Part shown: positions 33,345 to 41,943 of the stretch, in pieces
Layout: the number at the start of each line of letters is the position of its first letter
Numbering within the stretch: position 1 is the first letter of the stretch
Made by a program: the position numbers and the translations under genes
Notes under the pieces: generated by a model
What the model was told of the DNA's origin: nothing
The model's input: the letters and a program-made list of their open reading frames with translations, nothing else
Database searches by the model: none
NCBI GenBank assembly: GCA_002966495.1
Contig: CP016490.1
Span: 3,534,001-3,598,000, forward strand
Direction of reading: 5' to 3'
Source of the DNA: Halomonas sp. GFAJ-1
GTDB taxonomy: Bacteria > Pseudomonadota > Gammaproteobacteria > Pseudomonadales > Halomonadaceae
Length of the DNA: 64,000 nucleotides

Positions 33345-34174
33345 TGGATATTCCACGCATTCCCTTAGGCGCTTGGATTGAGAACGGCCTCAACTGGCTA
33401 ACCAGTGAGTACTCGCTCGTTACACGCGGCATTGCCCGATTTACCCAAACCGGTATTAATAGCCTCAACGATGGGCTCATGTGGCTGCCCGAGTGGGCAT
33501 TAATGGCAATGATTGCGCTACTGTGCTGGAAAGTTGCTAGCCTCCGCCTAGCCATTGGCGCTGTTGCGGGCCTGGCCCTTATTTGGAATCTGGGGCTATG
33601 GGACCCCATGATTGAAACGCTCACCCTCGTGGTGATCGCCACGTTCGTTGCCGTACTCATCGCCCTTCCGGTAGGTATCGCGGCAGCTCTATCCGAGCGC
33701 CTATATCGGCTTATCATGCCGATGCTTGATTTCATGCAGACCATGCCTGCGTTTGTGTACTTAATTCCAGCGATTCCCTTTTTCGGTATTGGCTCGGTGT
33801 CGGCGATTTTTGCTACGGTTATCTTTTCTATGCCGCCCGCTATTCGCTTTACCACCCTGGGCATCCGCCAAGTACCGGTAGAACTTATTGAAGCCGCCGA
33901 TGCTTACGGCGCCACACGGGGCCAGAAGCTTTTCAAAGTTCAGCTACCGCTCTCTTTACCGACGGTGATGGCCGGTATTAACCAAACCATTATGCTGGCT
34001 CTTTCTATGGTGGTTATCGCCGCGATGATCGGTGCCGATGGCTTAGGCAGCGAGGTATGGCGCGCCATCCAGCGCTTGCGCCCAGGTGATGGTTTTGAGG
34101 CTGGCATTGCGGTAGTGATACTCGCCATGTTGCTGGACCGCCTAACCCAATCACTGCGCAAAACCCGTCGTTAA
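33344..34174 (+). CDS. proW: Glycine betaine/proline ABC importer permease
   Basis: Inner-membrane permease of 276 residues, with an amphipathic N-terminal stretch, a span near 50-65 and a core of five spans. The permease signature lies in the segment RQVPVELIEAADAYGATRGQKLFKVQLPLSLPTVMAGI (EAA loop), with TMPAFVYLIPAIPFFGIG before it, as in ProW/OpuAB. Translation is coupled to proV by a one-base overlap. Confidence 0.92.
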   Translation: MDIPRIPLGAWIENGLNWLTSEYSLVTRGIARFTQTGINSLNDGLMWLPEWALMAMIALLCWKVASLRLAIGAVAGLALIWNLGLWDPMIETLTLVVIATFVAVLIALPVGIAAALSERLYRLIMPMLDFMQTMPAFVYLIPAIPFFGIGSVSAIFATVIFSMPPAIRFTTLGIRQVPVELIEAADAYGATRGQKLFKVQLPLSLPTVMAGINQTIMLALSMVVIAAMIGADGLGSEVWRAIQRLRPGDGFEAGIAVVILAMLLDRLTQSLRKTRR

Positions 34175-34291
34175 AAGGCTAGCAATGGCGCGTTATGTAA
34201 AAGATGCAAGAACCATGGGGCTACAAGAGCCAAGCGGTTACAAAACCATTGGGCAACGTTACCCCTCCGTTTAACAAGAAGGAGTAAGAAT

Positions 34292-35158
34292 ATGAAAACT
34301 CGCACACTCAATCAGCGTGTCCGCCTAGCTTCACTGGCCCTTGTCGCCGGCACAGGGCTCGCTGCTGGCAGTATCGCCCAAGCAAACGGCACGATTAACC
34401 TTGCCTATGTCGAGTGGTCTTCCGAGGTCGCTTCTACAAACGTTATTGCAGCAGCGCTTGAACAGGCTGGCTTTGACGTTGAATTAACCTCGCTTTCCGC
34501 AGCGGCCATGTTCCAAGCGCTCTCTTCAGGCGATGCTGACGCCATTGTGGCTGCTTGGCTCCCCACAACCCACGCAGACTATATGGAACGCCTGGGTGGC
34601 AATGTCGAAGATCTGGGCATGAATCTCGACGGCACTAAGCTTGGCTTAGTAGTGCCTGCCTACACAGATGTAGACTCAATTGCTGATTTGAACGATAACG
34701 CCGACAGCTTTAACGGCGAGATCATCGGTATTGACCCCGGTGCAGGCTTGATGTCGCTCACCGAAGAGGTCGTGGATACCTATGACCTCGGGCTGAACCT
34801 GCGCAGTGGCAGCGGCGCCACAATGACAGCAGCGCTTTCCAGCGCTATCAACAATGAAGAAGACATTGTGGTCACCGGCTGGACGCCACACTGGATGTTT
34901 GCGCGCTTTGACCTTAAATACCTTGAAGATCCAGAAGGCGTTTATGGCGGTGCTGAGCAAATTCATACCGTAGTGCGCCAGGGGCTGAAAGACGATATGC
35001 CTGAGGCCTATGCCATCTTAGATGCTTTTGCATGGACGCCCGAGCAGATGGGCGAGGTCATGCTTATGAACCAAGAAGATGGTGCCGACCCCTATGAAAG
35101 CGCCCAGCAGTGGGTGGAGGATAACCAAGATGTTGTCGCACAGTGGTTGAACAACTAA
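34292..35158 (+). CDS. proX: Glycine betaine-type periplasmic binding protein (OpuAC/ProX-like)
   Basis: Periplasmic receptor of 288 residues. The signal peptide ends near residue 31 (AGSIAQA), then NGTINLAYVEWSSEVASTNVIAAALEQAGFDVE opens an OpuAC domain. Trp and Tyr residues in YVEWS, VAAWLPTTHADYME and VVTGWTPHWMFARFDLKYLEDP could build the aromatic cage that holds the trimethylammonium group. No lipobox, so it is soluble. AAGGAG lies upstream. The 117-base gap after proW and a good terminator behind make it the last gene of the importer operon. Ligand could be betaine, choline or a related solute. Confidence 0.9.
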   Translation: MKTRTLNQRVRLASLALVAGTGLAAGSIAQANGTINLAYVEWSSEVASTNVIAAALEQAGFDVELTSLSAAAMFQALSSGDADAIVAAWLPTTHADYMERLGGNVEDLGMNLDGTKLGLVVPAYTDVDSIADLNDNADSFNGEIIGIDPGAGLMSLTEEVVDTYDLGLNLRSGSGATMTAALSSAINNEEDIVVTGWTPHWMFARFDLKYLEDPEGVYGGAEQIHTVVRQGLKDDMPEAYAILDAFAWTPEQMGEVMLMNQEDGADPYESAQQWVEDNQDVVAQWLNN

Positions 35159-35196
35159 TATCGTCTTGGCTAAATCAAGTTTATTAGTAGAATGAT

Positions 35197-35232
35197 AAAT
35201 GAGCTGAAGCTGCACTTTGCTTCAGCTCATTT
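35197..35232 (+). terminator. Terminator of the proVWX operon
   Basis: A perfect 14-bp stem (35197-35210 with 35219-35232, AAATGAGCTGAAGC and its complement) with an 8-base loop. The T-run is only the final TTT within the stem plus GTTG. Confidence 0.7.
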
Positions 35233-35327
35233 GTTGCATATGCTGCAAGCAACTGTTTTCAACCAACGATATAGCTTTAATTAGTGCGGTAAACCCATGC
35301 TAAACGGAGCCATATGAGGAGCATGCT

Positions 35328-35750
35328 GTGTTTAAGAACATTATGGTACCAGTCGACCTTGCTCACTTAGAGCTACTGGAGCCTGCCTTAAGCGTAGTGG
35401 CAGACCTTGCTAAACAGTATGATGCGCATATCACCTATGTCAGCGTCACAGCGAATACGCCCACAAGCATTGCCCGCACGCCTCAAGAGTACGAGCAAAA
35501 ACTTGAGGCTTTTGCCCAAAAGCGACACCAAGTGCACGGTCAGCCGGTAAGCACCAAGGTTTACAGTTCGACAGACCCTGTTGCTAATGTGGATAAACAG
35601 CTCGTCGACGCTGTGAAAGAGATAGGCGCCGATCTGGTGATGATGGCAACGCATCTTCCTCGCCATTTGGACATTATTATGCCCTCCCATGGCGGGAAAG
35701 TAGCTACTCACACTGATGCGTCTGTTTTCCTGATTCGAGTGCACCAATAA
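35328..35750 (+). CDS. Universal stress protein, single domain
   Basis: Cytosolic 140-residue Usp starting at a GTG preceded by GAGGAGC. It opens MFKNIMVPVDLAHLELLEPAL and ends with ADLVMMATHLPRHLDIIMPSHGGKVATHTDASVFLIRVHQ. The nucleotide loop is altered: where G-2X-G-9X-G(S/T) is expected there is ATHLPRHLDIIMPSHGGKVA, so ATP binding is uncertain. It lies between the betaine ABC importer and a BCCT carrier (82 bases to the next gene), and may be co-transcribed with the carrier. TeaD, a Usp of similar size, controls osmolyte import in Halomonas elongata; a similar role here is inference. Confidence 0.85.
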   Translation: MFKNIMVPVDLAHLELLEPALSVVADLAKQYDAHITYVSVTANTPTSIARTPQEYEQKLEAFAQKRHQVHGQPVSTKVYSSTDPVANVDKQLVDAVKEIGADLVMMATHLPRHLDIIMPSHGGKVATHTDASVFLIRVHQ

Positions 35751-35832
35751 GCGCGAACTGGTTTTTTTGAGCATTGAGCTTTGATGACACGCGTTTAACG
35801 ACACGCACGTTAATAATGATGGGAGCAAATTT

Positions 35833-37473
35833 GTGGATAAAAAGCCGCAAAATCAACCACTTGAAGAGCCAGCCTCGGAGGGCATTCCTGCCCCTGAGGG
35901 CGCGGCGAATTTGATCGATACCGATTATGTTATTGGTCAAGACAATATAACCACCAGCACCATGGGCGTTAACCTTGACCTGCATGGCAAGGTATTCACC
36001 ATTTCGTCCATTTTGGTGCTGCTGTTTGTAATATTAACGCTCGCTTTACAAGGTACGATTGCACCGATCTACGATGCTGTATTTGGCTTTTTGACGGGCA
36101 ACCTGGCCTGGTTCTTTATTCTGGCCGCTAATGTATTCGTGATTCTCTGCCTTGGCTTGATCGTTTCACCACTGGGCAAAATCCGGATTGGTGGCGCGGA
36201 TGCCAAACCTGATTTCACCTATACGGGTTGGTTTTCAATGCTGTTCGCTGCGGGCATGGGCATTGGCCTGATGTTCTTCGGCGTTAACGAGCCATTAGCC
36301 CACTTCAGTTCTTCGCTGGATGGTGGTAGCTGGGCACCGCTTGCAGGTGCTGAAGGCGATACTGCAGGTGCTGCCGCGCTGGGCATGGCCGCTACGATAT
36401 TCCATTGGGGTTTACACCCTTGGGCCATTTACGCAGTCGTCGCCCTTTCCCTGGCGCTATTCTCGTTTAATAAGGGCCTTCCTCTCTCAATGCGCTCAGT
36501 CTTTTACCCAATACTGGGTGAGCGCGTATGGGGCTGGCCGGGTCACCTCATTGATATCCTGGCAGTGTTCGCCACGCTGTTTGGTTTGGCAACCTCGTTG
36601 GGGCTAGGGGCTACCCAGGCAGCCGCGGGCTTAAGCTACTTGTTTGGCGCACCTGAAACCGACATCACGATGATCCTATTAATCATCGGCATCACGATTA
36701 TTGCTATCGGCTCCATTATGGCGGGTGTCGACAAGGGCGTGCAGTTGCTCTCGAAAATCAACATTGCGATGGCGGCACTGCTGCTGTTTTTTGTGATTGC
36801 CGTTGGTCCAACACTGCTAATTGCGACCGGCTTCTTTGAAAACCTGATCAACTATGCTGTACACCTGCCCGCACTTTCCAACCCATTTGGCCGCGAAGAC
36901 GCGAACTTTAGCCAAGGCTGGACTGCATTCTATTGGGCGTGGTGGATTTCCTGGTCCCCGTACGTCGGTATGTTTATTGCCCGTGTTTCCCGTGGCCGCA
37001 CCGTGCGCGAGTTCTTAATTTCGGTGTTACTGGTGCCTTCGTTGGTATCGGTATTGTGGATGACCACCTTTGGTGGCACTGCGATTGACCAATACGTGAG
37101 CCAGGGCATTGAAGCCGTGCGTGATGCAGGCGTCGATTTACAGCTGTTTATTATGCTCGAGCAGCTGCCGCTATCGCAGATCACCTCGTTTGTCGCGATC
37201 CTGTTAGTGGTGATTTTCTTTGTCACTTCGTCGGATTCTGGCTCGCTGGTTATCGACTCCATTACCGCCGGCGGTAAAGTAGATGCACCCAAACCGCAGC
37301 GGGTATTTTGGGCGATCATTGAAGGCGCTATCGCCATAGCGCTACTGCTTGGCGGTGGCTTAACTGCACTTCAAACAATGGCGGTCTCGACAGGCTTTCC
37401 GTTCACGATTATTTTGCTGGTGGCGTGCTATGCCATTATCAAAGGCTTAATGACTGAACCTAAAGCTGCCTAA
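35833..37473 (+). CDS. BCCT-family betaine/choline-type transporter
   Basis: Inner-membrane secondary carrier of 546 residues with twelve predicted spans. Family signatures: FAAGMGIGLMFFGVNEPLAHF (Gly-rich stretch of the sodium/substrate site) and FYWAWWISWSPYVGMFIARVSRGRTVREF (the BCCT signature with the aromatic box). The 50-residue acidic N-terminal tail may act in osmosensing; the C-terminal tail is short, unlike BetP. Start is a GTG with GGGAG upstream. Substrate is likely glycine betaine, choline or ectoine; the sequence does not decide. Confidence 0.92.
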   Translation: MDKKPQNQPLEEPASEGIPAPEGAANLIDTDYVIGQDNITTSTMGVNLDLHGKVFTISSILVLLFVILTLALQGTIAPIYDAVFGFLTGNLAWFFILAANVFVILCLGLIVSPLGKIRIGGADAKPDFTYTGWFSMLFAAGMGIGLMFFGVNEPLAHFSSSLDGGSWAPLAGAEGDTAGAAALGMAATIFHWGLHPWAIYAVVALSLALFSFNKGLPLSMRSVFYPILGERVWGWPGHLIDILAVFATLFGLATSLGLGATQAAAGLSYLFGAPETDITMILLIIGITIIAIGSIMAGVDKGVQLLSKINIAMAALLLFFVIAVGPTLLIATGFFENLINYAVHLPALSNPFGREDANFSQGWTAFYWAWWISWSPYVGMFIARVSRGRTVREFLISVLLVPSLVSVLWMTTFGGTAIDQYVSQGIEAVRDAGVDLQLFIMLEQLPLSQITSFVAILLVVIFFVTSSDSGSLVIDSITAGGKVDAPKPQRVFWAIIEGAIAIALLLGGGLTALQTMAVSTGFPFTIILLVACYAIIKGLMTEPKAA

Positions 37474-37501
37474 CAGCCGATTATTAGCACAGTAAAATAA
37501 G

Positions 37502-37527
37502 CGGGCAGCCCAAGGGCTGCCCGTTTT
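37502..37527. terminator. Bidirectional terminator after the BCCT gene
   Basis: CGGGCAGCC (37502-37510) and GGCTGCCCG (37515-37523) enclose a 4-base loop, followed by TTTT. The convergent DnaQ-like gene ends at 37546, and on its strand the stem runs into a T-rich tract. Confidence 0.8.
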
Positions 37528-37545
37528 GCGTTACTAAGATAAGCA

Positions 37546-38271
37546 TTAGCACCACAGCGTATTCAACGGCGTATCTGGGTCATAGCGATGAGCGATCTGT
37601 GCCTGAAATAGCTCTGCTGTCGCTAACGCATCCAACAAAGCATGATGGCCTTGATAAGCAGGCAGCCCATAGCGTGCGCGGCTAGCGTTCAAGCGAATAG
37701 AAACAGGCGGCTGGCCTATCCAGCGGCGAAAACGAGCCCATAGCGTTTGACGGTGCAGACGTGCCTCAAGCGACATGGTATCAATCATCGGAAACATCAC
37801 GCCTTCACCGCGCCTATCTTTTACCGCTGCATCTAAAAATGGCCGCTCTATATTACGAAAGTGGACGACCACTAGCCGCCCTGCCAGCGTTTCTAACACT
37901 TCATTCAGCACCACGTCTAAATCAGGTGCATTAGCAATTTCTGAGTGCGTGATATGGTGATAAGCGATAGACGCCTCATCCAGAGGGCGGGGCGGCTTAA
38001 CCACCCAGTAACGGCGCTCCGTTAACTTAATGCGGTTTAGCGTAAATGGCACAGCCCCTATGCTAATGATGCCATGGCGCCGCTCGTCTAGCCCTGTCGT
38101 TTCCATATCCAACGCCACCATCGGTACCTCTGCAATAGGCGTACCCGGATCGGGGAGTGACGTTTCAAAGAACCGCTTTAGCGCACTATCTTGCGATCGC
38201 AAGGCGCGCTCAGCCATGTAGCTAATCCAATCGGCTTGAACGACTTTTTGGCGTGGTCGAATTTCATACAT
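37546..38271 (-). CDS. DnaQ-like 3'-5' exonuclease (DEDDh)
   Basis: Cytosolic 241-residue exonuclease. Exo I is ALDMETTGLDERRHGIISIGAV with Asp55 and Glu57; Exo II lies in VVVHFRNIERPFLDAAV; Exo III is HHALLDALATAELF with the general-base His and final Asp. A 45-residue N-terminal extension precedes the domain. The gene begins directly after the DUF294/CBS gene (1-base gap), and both are probably one transcript; this pair recurs, to my knowledge, in marine gammaproteobacteria. It is not the replicative epsilon subunit by context. Confidence 0.88.
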   Translation of the reverse strand: MYEIRPRQKVVQADWISYMAERALRSQDSALKRFFETSLPDPGTPIAEVPMVALDMETTGLDERRHGIISIGAVPFTLNRIKLTERRYWVVKPPRPLDEASIAYHHITHSEIANAPDLDVVLNEVLETLAGRLVVVHFRNIERPFLDAAVKDRRGEGVMFPMIDTMSLEARLHRQTLWARFRRWIGQPPVSIRLNASRARYGLPAYQGHHALLDALATAELFQAQIAHRYDPDTPLNTLWC

Positions 38272-38272
38272 A

Positions 38273-40183
38273 TTATCGGCCCTGCCGCTGTGCAGGTACT
38301 GGATATCGAAACTTCAAAAACTTTTGTGCATTACTCAGTACCTGAAAAGCATCTTTAAGTGTGTGGCGTTCGCTGTCCTCGACATTTTCAGGCTCGATAT
38401 TATTGTCTGGGGCGCGATCTTCCTGAAGATCAATCACCTGATGACGAATCCGTGACATACACAAAAACTCAAGGGCATAGCTGAGCTTATCACTGACCCC
38501 GGTGGCTAATAGCTGGGTATGGCTAATATCCTCCAAACGCTTAAACGAATTTTGCGCTTTAGAACCACAGGCTAGCGCATGCACCCGAACAAGATCGACC
38601 ATAGGCGCGGTGCCACGTCGCTTCAAATTAATCGAGTTATTGTGTTTGCCATCTTTTTCCATCACGAAGGTACGGAAAAAGCCTAGCGGCGGCGTGCGAT
38701 TGAGGGCATTACGGGCCATTGCCGCTAAAAAAAGCGGCGATTGGGGGGCCGTCTCAGCGATTAAGTCCTGTAGCGCCTCTACGAAGTGATCCTCTCCGTA
38801 GATACTATCTAAATCAAAGAAAATCGAGCTGTGCAGTAATTTTTCGGGAGTGGGGTTCGCCATCCACTCTTTAAAGTAGCTTTTCCATACGCTCAGTGGC
38901 TGACGCCATTGGCGGTTAGTCGCCATCACGTCGCCTTTACAGTAGGTATAACCACAGGCATCCAAGCCATCGCTCACAAACGCTGCCAATGCATGAAAGT
39001 ATGCGTCATGTTCTGTTGGGTTAAAGTCATCGGATAAAATTAGCGCGTTATCTTGATCGGTCACGATACTTTGTTCGTTTCGTGCCATAGAGCCATTAAC
39101 CATATAACAGTAAGGAACAGGTGGCGGCCCTAATGCCTCTTCCGCTAGCTCCAAAAGCCGTCGCGTAAAACTGCGCCCGATGGTTGAGAGAGCGCTGCCT
39201 ACCATTTGTGAGTTAGCACCCTCTTGCACCATACGCACAAAAGCAGCACGTACATCCGGTAAAAGCTTGGCTAATCCTTGGGCGCTGGACTGGTTAAAAA
39301 TGTTACTGACCAGATAAAGCCCACTGTGGGTTTCATAGCGAATAATATCGGAGAGATGCACCACGCCCACGGGGCGTTGACGATAAAGTACCGGCAAATG
39401 GTGCACGTTACTGCGTAGCATAGTCAGCATCGCTTCATAGATCGATGCATCCGACTGAATTGTAATAAGACGCTCAGAAACCACATCACCAATCGGCGTT
39501 TGCGGTGACAGACCTTCCGCAACAACGCGAGTGCGAAAGTCACTATCCGTGAGGATGCCGCACATCTGCCAGGTTTTGCCTTCGCTATCTTGAAAGCTAT
39601 AGCGGGGATGACCGCTGCCTTCATCAATGACCAGAACAGCAGACGCTTGAGCAGCGCCTATTTGTTTGGCAGCTTCCTGCACACTTGTCGTTGACGGCAC
39701 CATGACGGGATACCGGCTTACCAATTTTCGGATACGCGAAACCATCATGTCGTTAGATTTTTTTTGCTGTTCTGCCGCTGTCTCTAGACGTGGGCGCTCA
39801 AGCTCAACAAAGTCGGCAAAATTATCATCCTCCTCGCAGAGGCGTTTAAAAACGGCGCCGGAAATAAAATAAATGAGGGTGTCTTCAATGGCCGTGGCGG
39901 GCAAGCGAACTTTATGGTTTCGCAGTAAACTGAAGTGGCCAAAAATATCCCCTTCACCTAAGCGGTTATATAGCTCTCCCTGGCGACGGTACACCTCCAC
40001 CGCACCGCTGCGAATATAGCAAAGCTCAGTCAGCGATTGATCAAGCTTCAGAATCTCGCTGCCGGTTTTGAAGTAACGAACCTCCACTTCTGCGGCAATA
40101 CTATCAAGCAGCTTATCGGATAGGCCGTCAAAGGGCGGGAACTGCCCCATATGCTGACGTATTTCTAACAGTTCAACCTCCAT
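38273..40183 (-). CDS. cNMP-binding, CBS and DUF294 nucleotidyltransferase-like protein
   Basis: A 636-residue soluble multidomain protein: cyclic-nucleotide-binding-like domain at about residues 10-130 (FKTGSEILKLDQSLTELCYIRSGAVEVYRR, then GEGDIFGHFSLLRN), two CBS motifs at about 155-285, a DUF294 nucleotidyltransferase-like domain at about 320-450 with GSMARNEQSIVTDQDNALI (GS...DxD core intact), and a DUF294 C-terminal domain to about 620. I use the ATG at 40183 with AGGAGG 5 bases upstream. Enzymes of this layout are thought to transfer nucleotides to proteins, by analogy with GlnD, but the substrate is unknown. Its partner gene downstream is a DnaQ-like exonuclease. Confidence 0.9.
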   Translation of the reverse strand: MEVELLEIRQHMGQFPPFDGLSDKLLDSIAAEVEVRYFKTGSEILKLDQSLTELCYIRSGAVEVYRRQGELYNRLGEGDIFGHFSLLRNHKVRLPATAIEDTLIYFISGAVFKRLCEEDDNFADFVELERPRLETAAEQQKKSNDMMVSRIRKLVSRYPVMVPSTTSVQEAAKQIGAAQASAVLVIDEGSGHPRYSFQDSEGKTWQMCGILTDSDFRTRVVAEGLSPQTPIGDVVSERLITIQSDASIYEAMLTMLRSNVHHLPVLYRQRPVGVVHLSDIIRYETHSGLYLVSNIFNQSSAQGLAKLLPDVRAAFVRMVQEGANSQMVGSALSTIGRSFTRRLLELAEEALGPPPVPYCYMVNGSMARNEQSIVTDQDNALILSDDFNPTEHDAYFHALAAFVSDGLDACGYTYCKGDVMATNRQWRQPLSVWKSYFKEWMANPTPEKLLHSSIFFDLDSIYGEDHFVEALQDLIAETAPQSPLFLAAMARNALNRTPPLGFFRTFVMEKDGKHNNSINLKRRGTAPMVDLVRVHALACGSKAQNSFKRLEDISHTQLLATGVSDKLSYALEFLCMSRIRHQVIDLQEDRAPDNNIEPENVEDSERHTLKDAFQVLSNAQKFLKFRYPVPAQRQGR

Positions 40184-40295
40184 GCAGCCTCCTACCCCTA
40201 TTTGGGCACCATTAAACATTAACCTTGGCCGTATACAGCACCTATGTATGCTTTAAGTCTGGCGGGGCTAGGTGCCAGCGTAAACCCTAAGGTAC

Positions 40296-40327
40296 AAAAA
40301 AAGCCCGGCGCTGATGCGCCGGGCTTA
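40296..40327 (-). terminator. Strong terminator of the DUF4168 gene
   Basis: On the minus strand an 11-bp GC-rich stem (AAGCCCGGCGC with its complement, loop ATCA) is followed by seven T. It lies about 115 bases past the stop of the DUF4168 gene. Confidence 0.85.
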
Positions 40328-40442
40328 GGGTGACACTGAGAATGTAAAAAACAGATACTTCGCTGGTTAAGTAAAATCTGTCACTATCTCTCAATATCGA
40401 TCGTTACGTTGGTACGAAAACAGTTTGAAGTAATCGCTGCGA

Positions 40443-40832
40443 TTAAGACTGACCGGCCATTTCTTGAACGCGCTGCATCATTTCTGGATCTTGTTGGATA
40501 GACTGACCAATGGCGTTGAAGGTATCCACATCCAAGCCGCTGTCTTCAACAATCTCGATCATACGATCATTGGCTTCGGCACGAACTTCCTGTTGTTGAG
40601 CTTCACCTTCTGCTTCCTGCAGACGCTGTGTGTACTCTTGCGAGATCACGGCGATTTCTTGAGAAGCATCGGCGAACTGCTGTAGCTGCTGATCAGAAAA
40701 GTCCTGAGCTGGGGCTTGCTGGGTAGCCATCGGATCTTGCGCTGGATCTTGGGTTTGCTGGGCGTGAGCAGTACCTGCCAGAAGACCAGTCGCGAGAAGA
40801 GCAGCAGAAAACAGAGCAGTTATACGTTGCAT
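40443..40832 (-). CDS. DUF4168 exported protein
   Basis: Exported 129-residue protein. The signal peptide ends near residue 24 (LLAGTAHA), and an acidic Gln/Pro-rich linker leads to the DUF4168 domain: FSDQQLQQFADASQEIAVISQEYTQRLQEAEGEAQQQEVRAEANDRMIEIVEDSGLDVDTFNAIGQSIQQDPEM, a mostly helical, Gln/Glu-rich segment. The family has no known function. Monocistronic, with its own terminator. Confidence 0.85.
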   Translation of the reverse strand: MQRITALFSAALLATGLLAGTAHAQQTQDPAQDPMATQQAPAQDFSDQQLQQFADASQEIAVISQEYTQRLQEAEGEAQQQEVRAEANDRMIEIVEDSGLDVDTFNAIGQSIQQDPEMMQRVQEMAGQS

Positions 40833-40978
40833 AGTTAAGAAACCTCATTGGCGCATTATGAATGTGCCCAGTGTGACGCGCTGCTTGTGCGCAGGTTCAA
40901 CTTTTTATGTAATTTTAAGTAACAAAAAGAATTTTAAAGTAATAAAACCACCCGTAATTGGGAGCACACCGAGGTCTT

Positions 40979-41902
40979 ATGTTCGATTCTTTAAAAAAAT
41001 TAAACAGTCTGCATCTGCCTACCCTGGGGCTAGCCGCTATGCCAGTTGTCTTCGTTTTGCTATGGAGCACAGGCTTTATTGGCGCCAAATTTGGCCTGCC
41101 CTATGCCGAACCTTTCACTTTCCTGTTTATTCGTTTCGTCCTGACCCTGTTTCTGCTCATCCCTCTTATTAGCTTAATGCGTATTTCTTGGCCTTCTTCA
41201 CCCAGGTTATGGGTACATATAGGGGTTTCTGGTTTACTGGTGCACGCTACCTATTTAGGCGGTGTGTTTTACGGTATTTACCTGGGTATGCCCGCCGGAC
41301 TCGCAGCGCTTTTGGTCGGCTTACAGCCTCTACTCACCGCCGCCTGTGCAGGGCCGCTGCTTGGTGAACGTTTAAGCACCCGGCAATGGGTGGGGCTTTT
41401 GTTAGGGTTATTAGGGATTAGCTTGGTACTGGGCAGTAAACTGGAGCTTGGCAGTTCGTTATTCGAGGGGTTTGGCCTTGGCGCGCTTTTAAGCGTTATC
41501 GCAGCATTGCTGGGCATATCACTTGGCACTCTTTATCAAAAACGCTACTGCACCAGTATGCCGCTACTGTCTGGGGCGGTGGTTCAGTACATGGCTGCTG
41601 GCGTTCTGTTGGGCATCGGGGCACTGGTGTTTGAAACCCGAGAAGTACACTGGAGCCCAACGTTTATTCTTACGCTTGGCTGGCTGGTGCTGATCCTCTC
41701 AATTGCCGCTATCCTGTTATTGATGGCCTTGATAAAAAAAGGGGAAGCCTCGCGGGTAGCGAGTCTTTTTTATCTGGTACCGCCAGTTACAGCGTTACAA
41801 GCGTGGTGGCTATTTGACGAACGCCTGCCACTGCTTGGATTAATAGGGATGCTTGTCGCCATTGCAGGGGTGATTTTGGCAGTGCGGCCAGGCACAAAAT
41901 AA
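40979..41902 (+). CDS. DMT-superfamily transporter (EamA type)
   Basis: Inner-membrane carrier of 307 residues with about ten spans in two EamA repeats. The first repeat has VFVLLWSTGFIGAKFGLPYAEPFTFLFIRFVLTL, and the second ends in VASLFYLVPPVTALQAWWLFDERLPLLGLIGMLVAIAGVILA. Such proteins usually export metabolites or amino acids; the substrate is unknown. I start at the ATG at 40979 with GAGG 5 bases upstream; an in-frame TTG at 40958 lacks a site. Confidence 0.88.
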   Translation: MFDSLKKLNSLHLPTLGLAAMPVVFVLLWSTGFIGAKFGLPYAEPFTFLFIRFVLTLFLLIPLISLMRISWPSSPRLWVHIGVSGLLVHATYLGGVFYGIYLGMPAGLAALLVGLQPLLTAACAGPLLGERLSTRQWVGLLLGLLGISLVLGSKLELGSSLFEGFGLGALLSVIAALLGISLGTLYQKRYCTSMPLLSGAVVQYMAAGVLLGIGALVFETREVHWSPTFILTLGWLVLILSIAAILLLMALIKKGEASRVASLFYLVPPVTALQAWWLFDERLPLLGLIGMLVAIAGVILAVRPGTK

Positions 41903-41943
41903 CCAATGAAAATAGTTAAAAAAATTCCAGGGTTTGGATAACG

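Noticed and set aside
33253..33864. Minus-strand open frame of 203 codons opposite proV/proW
   Set aside because: Antisense to genes with clear motifs and translational coupling; no start signal.
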